Source: an uncultured Gemmatimonadota bacterium
GTDB taxonomy: Bacteria > Gemmatimonadota > Gemmatimonadetes > Gemmatimonadales > Gemmatimonadaceae
Direction: 5' to 3'
DNA length: 11,391 bases
Assembly (NCBI GenBank): GCA_946478895.1
Contig: CAMLDY010000083.1
Coordinates: 1-11,391, forward strand
Both the position numbers and the translations under genes were made by a program. Under the pieces are notes generated by a model, which worked only from the letters and a program-made list of their open reading frames with translations, searched no databases and had not been told where the DNA came from. Of the stretch, positions 7,861 through 11,391 are shown in pieces (position 1 is the first letter of the stretch; every line of letters starts with the position of its first letter).

Positions 7861-9183
7861 ATGATGAAGCGTTTCATTGTTGGAGCTGCGCTTGCGCCGG
7901 TGGTGCTTGGCGCGCAGACGCCGGCCACTGCTGGTCGCGCCGTTCCGCCCTCTCTTCCAATCGACCGTGTGGTCGCCGTCGTCGGCGATCAGCCACTCCT
8001 CTGGAGCGATGTCCTCACCGCCATCAACCAGCGTCGCGCGCAGGGACTCCAGCTGCCGACGGATTCCGCCGCGCAAGCCGCGCTCGCGCGGAGCGTCCTC
8101 GGCGAGCTCGTCGACGAGGAGATCCTGGTTCAGAAAGCCAAGGAGCTCAAGCTCGACGCGAGCGATGTCGACGTAACCTCGGCGGCTGACCGCCAGATCA
8201 AGCAGGTCCGCGCGCAATTCGCCTCGGACGATGAATACCGGAACGAGCTGAAGAAGGCCGGACTCGGGACGCCCGAGGAGTATCGCAAATCACTCATCGA
8301 GCAGTACAAGCGCCAGAACATCCAGCAGAAGGCGTTCGCCGAGCTGCGCAAGCAGGCGAAGCCGGTGAACGTGACCGATGAGGAGATCAACGCCGCGTTC
8401 GAGCGCAGCAAGACCGAGCTGCAGAAGCGGCCAGCCACGGTAACGTTCAGGCAGATCATCGTCGCGCCGCACGCGTCGCCGGAGGCGAAGGCGAAAGCCA
8501 AGGCGAAGGCCGACTCGCTCCTCGCCGAAATTCGGAAGGGCGGCGACTTCGAGCAGATCGCCAAGCGCGAGTCCATGGATCCCGGCACCAGACAGCTCGG
8601 TGGTGATCTCGGCTGGAATCGGCGCGGAAGCGGCCTGGTCCCGGAGTTCGAGCAGATGATGTTCGCGCTGCGTCCCGGTGAAGTCAGTCCGGTGATCGAG
8701 ACTTCCTTCGGCTACCATATTATTCGCGTCGATCGCGTCCAGGCCGCCGAGGTAAAAGCCCGGCACATTCTGATCGCGCCGGTGATTGATTCGGCGGATG
8801 TCGCGCGCGCCAAGACCGAGGCCGACAGCGTCGCGGCGCAGTGGCGGCGCGGAGTTCCGTACGACTCGCTCGTCGCAAAACATCATGACCCGACCGAAGA
8901 GAAGGGTGTGCTGCAGCCTTTCCCGCGTGATTCGTTGCCGGCGTCGTACATCGCCGCTCTCGCCGGAGCCAAGGCTGGCGACATCACCGAGCCGTTTCAG
9001 CTCGCGAACCCGCGGGGGCAACCGAAATACGCGGTCCTGCAGGTCGTAACCGCCACCGATGCGGGTGAGTACAAGGAGAGCGAGATCCGTGATCAGATCC
9101 GCGCCCAGCTGTCGGAGGAGAAATCAATTCGCCAGCTGCTCGATGACTTGCGCAAGCAGACCTACGTGTCGATCAGGATGTAA
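7861..9183 (+). CDS. surA: SurA-like periplasmic chaperone/peptidyl-prolyl isomerase
   Basis: SurA is a periplasmic chaperone that escorts unfolded outer-membrane proteins to the BAM complex. The 440-residue product starts with a signal peptide (MMKRFIVGAALAPVVLGA, then QTPA) followed by a SurA N-domain: PIDRVVAVVGDQPLLWSDV, then ELVDEEILVQKAKEL, then helical charged sequence to about residue 190. Parvulin domain 1 (about 194-290) is canonical: TFRQIIVAP, GGDLGWNRRGSGLVPEFEQM and SFGYHIIRVDRV. Parvulin domain 2 (about 298-395) begins KARHILIAPV but lacks the GGxLG and GYHI motifs, so it is probably catalytically weak or structural. The C-terminal helix follows. A lysine/alanine run (EAKAKAKAKAD) lies in domain 1. 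The start is uncertain: ATG at 7822 (13 residues earlier, overlapping the previous stop) and ATG at 7864 are in frame. I chose 7861 because the signal peptide begins there. The gene is followed by pdxA after 3 bases, the same order as in enterobacteria. Confidence 0.92.
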   Translation: MMKRFIVGAALAPVVLGAQTPATAGRAVPPSLPIDRVVAVVGDQPLLWSDVLTAINQRRAQGLQLPTDSAAQAALARSVLGELVDEEILVQKAKELKLDASDVDVTSAADRQIKQVRAQFASDDEYRNELKKAGLGTPEEYRKSLIEQYKRQNIQQKAFAELRKQAKPVNVTDEEINAAFERSKTELQKRPATVTFRQIIVAPHASPEAKAKAKAKADSLLAEIRKGGDFEQIAKRESMDPGTRQLGGDLGWNRRGSGLVPEFEQMMFALRPGEVSPVIETSFGYHIIRVDRVQAAEVKARHILIAPVIDSADVARAKTEADSVAAQWRRGVPYDSLVAKHHDPTEEKGVLQPFPRDSLPASYIAALAGAKAGDITEPFQLANPRGQPKYAVLQVVTATDAGEYKESEIRDQIRAQLSEEKSIRQLLDDLRKQTYVSIRM

Positions 9184-9186
9184 GGC

Positions 9187-10143
9187 GTGACAGCTCGTCT
9201 CGCCATGACCGTGGGCGATCCGCGCGGAATTGGCCCCGAGATCGTAGCAAAAGCGCTCGCCGACCCGCGTGTCGGCGGGCGCTTTGACATCCTGGTTGTC
9301 GGCGCGCGCAACGCCGGCGTTGATGTCGGCGAATCAGTCGGAGATTGGCGGGCGGACATGGGCGCGGCGGCGGCGGGGAAGTTGAGCGGCCTCGCCATCG
9401 AGCGTGCGGTGCAGATGGCAATGGACGGTGAGGTGGACGGGATCGTCACGGCGCCGATCGACAAGGCGGCGCTGCTCGCCGGCGGCTACGACTATCCCGG
9501 CCACACCGAGATGCTCGCCGAGCTGACTGGGTCGCGCGTCGCGATGATGCTGGCGTCGGACAAGCTGCGGGTGGTGCTGGCAACAACCCACATCGCGTTG
9601 CGCGATGTCGGTGAGGCGCTCAGCCGCGATACGATCGTGGATGCGGCTGATGTCACCCGCCGCGGCCTCCAGGAATGGTTCGGCATCGACGAGCCGCGAC
9701 TCGCGCTCTGCGCGTTGAACCCGCACGCGGGCGACAGCGGCCGGTTCGGCGACGAAGACGCGGTACTGCTGGCGCCCGCTGCCCGCGCCGCGGGAATTGC
9801 CGGACCGTTTCCCGCCGACACTGTGTTCGTCCGCGCCATGCGCGGCGAGTTCGACGCGGTGATCGCGCCGTACCACGATGTCGGGATGACGGCAATCAAG
9901 GTCGCATCCTTCGGCAGCGCGGTGAACGTCACGCTCGGTCTGCCATTTCCGCGCACGTCACCCGATCACGGCACCGCAATCGACATCGCCGGCCAGAACA
10001 GGGCCGACCCGTCGAGCATGGTCGAGGCTACGCTTTTGTGTGGGTCGATTGCGTCTCGCGCTCGGCGGCGCGGCGATCGCCAAGCGAGTGCAGATCGACC
10101 GAAAGACTCTCGATCCTCCGGCCGTCCATCTCGCGCACGGTAA
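9187..10143 (+). CDS. pdxA: 4-hydroxythreonine-4-phosphate dehydrogenase PdxA
   Basis: PdxA is a cytosolic NAD-dependent, metal-dependent enzyme that oxidises 4-phosphohydroxy-L-threonine. The product decarboxylates to 3-amino-2-oxopropyl phosphate, the substrate of PdxJ in DXP-dependent vitamin B6 synthesis. The 318-residue sequence has the family motifs: MTVGDPRGIGPEI at the start, TAPIDKAAL, YPGHTEMLAEL (His106), TTHIALRDV (His135), LNPHAGDSGRFGDED (His180), APYHDVGM (His230) and TSPDHGTAIDIAG (His261). The conserved metal and substrate histidines are therefore all present. The start is GTG at 9187, 3 bases after the surA stop, with AGGA at 9174-9177 as a possible ribosome-binding site; an internal ATG at 9205 would remove conserved residues. 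After the usual last helix (SMVEATLL onward) the frame continues about 20 more residues of Arg/Ser-rich sequence. These overlap the end of the convergent gene by 116 bases. A PdxA2-type paralogue acting on another 4-carbon acid phosphate cannot be fully excluded. Confidence 0.95.
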   Translation: MTARLAMTVGDPRGIGPEIVAKALADPRVGGRFDILVVGARNAGVDVGESVGDWRADMGAAAAGKLSGLAIERAVQMAMDGEVDGIVTAPIDKAALLAGGYDYPGHTEMLAELTGSRVAMMLASDKLRVVLATTHIALRDVGEALSRDTIVDAADVTRRGLQEWFGIDEPRLALCALNPHAGDSGRFGDEDAVLLAPAARAAGIAGPFPADTVFVRAMRGEFDAVIAPYHDVGMTAIKVASFGSAVNVTLGLPFPRTSPDHGTAIDIAGQNRADPSSMVEATLLCGSIASRARRRGDRQASADRPKDSRSSGRPSRAR

Positions 10144-11386
10144 AGATCGCGCCGCCGGCGATGACGCGATCTCCAACCATCGGCAGCCGGCCGAGCACCC
10201 CGAACACGTAGCCCCCGATCGTCGTGTAGTCCTCTTCGGGCACCGTCAGGCTGAAATGCTCGTTGAGCTCTCCGATGTGGGTGCTGCCAGGGACCAGAGT
10301 CTCGCCGGCCCGCGTGTGCAGCGGGGCTTCGGCATCCTCGGGCGTGTCGTACTCGTCGAGTATCTCGCCGACGATTTCCTCGAGCAGGTCCTCCATCGTG
10401 ACCACGCCCGCGGTGCCGCCGTACTCGTCGAGCACGACCGCCATGTGCTCCTTGAGCCGCTTGAAATCGGCGAGAACTTCCTCGACTTCGCGCGATCCGG
10501 GGATGACGTGCACCGGACGCATGATCGATGGGAGATCGAAGGCGTCGGTGTTGGCGCGCGGCGCGAGCAGCTTGAGCAGATCCTTCGCGAGAACGACGCC
10601 GATGATGTTGTCGATCGACTCGTCATAGACAGGGTATCGTGACAGTCCGCTCTCCTGCACCACGCCAAGGACTTCCGAGAGCGTCGCTTCGACGGGCAGG
10701 GCGACGATCTCGGTGCGCGGCGTCATGACCTCGCGCGCGTTCTTCTCCGAGAACTCGAACACCGCGTCGATCAGATCGGCGTCGTGGGCCTGCATCTGGC
10801 CGCTTTCCTGAGACTGCTCGACGAGCAGCCGGATTTCCTCCGGCGAGTGCACGGCTTCGTCCGATCCTGCTTTCTCCTGACCGATGATGTGCAGGATGAA
10901 CTGGGACGACTTGTTCAGCGAGTAAGTGAACGGCTTGGTGATCCAGGCGAAAAACAGCAGAGGCGGCGCCAGCCACCGCGCCAGCGCCTCCGGATGATTG
11001 AGCGCCGCAGCTTTCGGCGTGAGCTCGCCGAACACGACGTGCAGGTACGTCACGACGATCAGGGCGATCGTTGCGCCCAGCGTCAGGCGCATCGACAGCT
11101 CGAGGCCGAACGGCAGGTAGGAGAACAGATTTGCGAATACTTCGCCGACGGTTGACTCGGCGACCCAGCCCAGGCCGAGGCTGGCGAGTGTGACGCCTAG
11201 CTGGCTGGCCGAGAGGATGCGCGAGATATTGGAGGTGGCGCGCAGCGCGAGGCGGGCGAGACGGTCACCGCTTCGGGTCATCGCCTCCAGACGCGTCCGT
11301 CTGGAGCGGACAAGAGCGAACTCGGCGCCAACGAAAAACGCGTTGAGGAGCACGAGCAGAATTATGGCCAGCAGCCGACCGAGCAC
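10028..11386 (-). CDS. CNNM/CorC-HlyC family membrane protein (DUF21 and CBS domains)
   Basis: This 452-residue inner-membrane protein belongs to the family variously annotated hemolysin C, TlyC, CorC or CNNM; characterised members transport or regulate divalent cations such as magnesium. The N-terminal DUF21 domain has about four hydrophobic segments: [20 protein letters not shown] at the start, then near 60-80, near 100-125 ([18 protein letters not shown], followed by TPK) and near 137-160. Two CBS domains follow, beginning near 221 ([12 protein letters not shown]) and near 289 ([13 protein letters not shown]), the latter with [20 protein letters not shown], a hallmark of this family. The CorC/HlyC domain covers about 360-430 ([16 protein letters not shown]). 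The last 19 residues are not conserved and lie antisense to pdxA. The start is GTG at 11384-11386, only 5 bases from the window end, so the true start may lie beyond the window. Export of a haemolysin is unlikely despite the historical name. Confidence 0.93.
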   Translation of the reverse strand: MLGRLLAIILLVLLNAFFVGAEFALVRSRRTRLEAMTRSGDRLARLALRATSNISRILSASQLGVTLASLGLGWVAESTVGEVFANLFSYLPFGLELSMRLTLGATIALIVVTYLHVVFGELTPKAAALNHPEALARWLAPPLLFFAWITKPFTYSLNKSSQFILHIIGQEKAGSDEAVHSPEEIRLLVEQSQESGQMQAHDADLIDAVFEFSEKNAREVMTPRTEIVALPVEATLSEVLGVVQESGLSRYPVYDESIDNIIGVVLAKDLLKLLAPRANTDAFDLPSIMRPVHVIPGSREVEEVLADFKRLKEHMAVVLDEYGGTAGVVTMEDLLEEIVGEILDEYDTPEDAEAPLHTRAGETLVPGSTHIGELNEHFSLTVPEEDYTTIGGYVFGVLGRLPMVGDRVIAGGAIFTVREMDGRRIESLSVDLHSLGDRRAAERETQSTHTKA

Positions 11387-11391
11387 GGCTA

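Noticed and set aside
10018..10143. Possible frameshift truncating pdxA
   Set aside because: The last PdxA helix reads normally in frame, and all three plus frames are open through this stretch, so there is no signature of a lost stop or broken frame.
10040..10642. Plus-strand open frame of 200 codons opposite the CBS and CorC domains
   Set aside because: It is antisense to well-conserved CNNM/CorC family sequence and has no motif of its own.
1..11391. Mobile element, phage, defence or other undescribed multigene system
   Set aside because: No transposase, integrase, terminal inverted repeats, attachment site, nuclease or toxin-antitoxin features were seen. All large frames are housekeeping or envelope genes.

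Overview
The window looks like ordinary chromosomal housekeeping DNA from a GC-rich, diderm (outer-membrane) bacterium. The outer-membrane inference rests on a SurA-type periplasmic chaperone, a lipoprotein peptidyl-prolyl isomerase and a secreted protein with a classical signal peptide. Base composition, signal-peptide style and gene content would fit Gemmatimonadota, but this is a guess from general impression; no marker here proves the phylum.

Layout, left to right. Positions 1-1558 hold lepA (elongation factor 4) on the minus strand, cut at its 3' end by the window edge and starting at TTG. A factor-independent terminator at 1639-1670 separates it from a minus-strand gene at 1683-2966. 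That gene encodes a secreted protein with a DUF4384-like core, a Gly-Tyr repeat and a long proline-rich tail. The 108 bp between 2966 and 3075 is a divergent intergenic region with a 10-bp perfect palindrome. From 3075 a plus-strand run of four closely spaced genes follows: mfd (transcription-repair coupling factor), a lipoprotein parvulin-type isomerase, a SurA-like chaperone and pdxA (pyridoxal phosphate synthesis). At the right end a minus-strand gene encodes a CNNM/CorC-HlyC family membrane protein (DUF21, two CBS domains, CorC/HlyC domain). It converges on pdxA and overlaps it by 116 bp.

How the genes fit together. The two adjacent parvulin proteins probably act on the same side of the inner membrane: one is lipid-anchored and one is soluble periplasmic, and both would assist folding of exported or outer-membrane proteins. 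The surA-pdxA order is the one known from enterobacteria, where the two genes share an operon although their functions are unrelated. mfd and lepA are independent housekeeping functions.

No stretch longer than about 300 bases lacks a gene. I see no tRNA, rRNA, CRISPR array, insertion sequence, integrase, toxin-antitoxin pair or defence gene, and no convincing undescribed system. The points most worth a second look are the pdxA/CNNM antiparallel overlap, the Gly-Tyr/proline-rich secreted protein, and the architecture of the lipoprotein isomerase.
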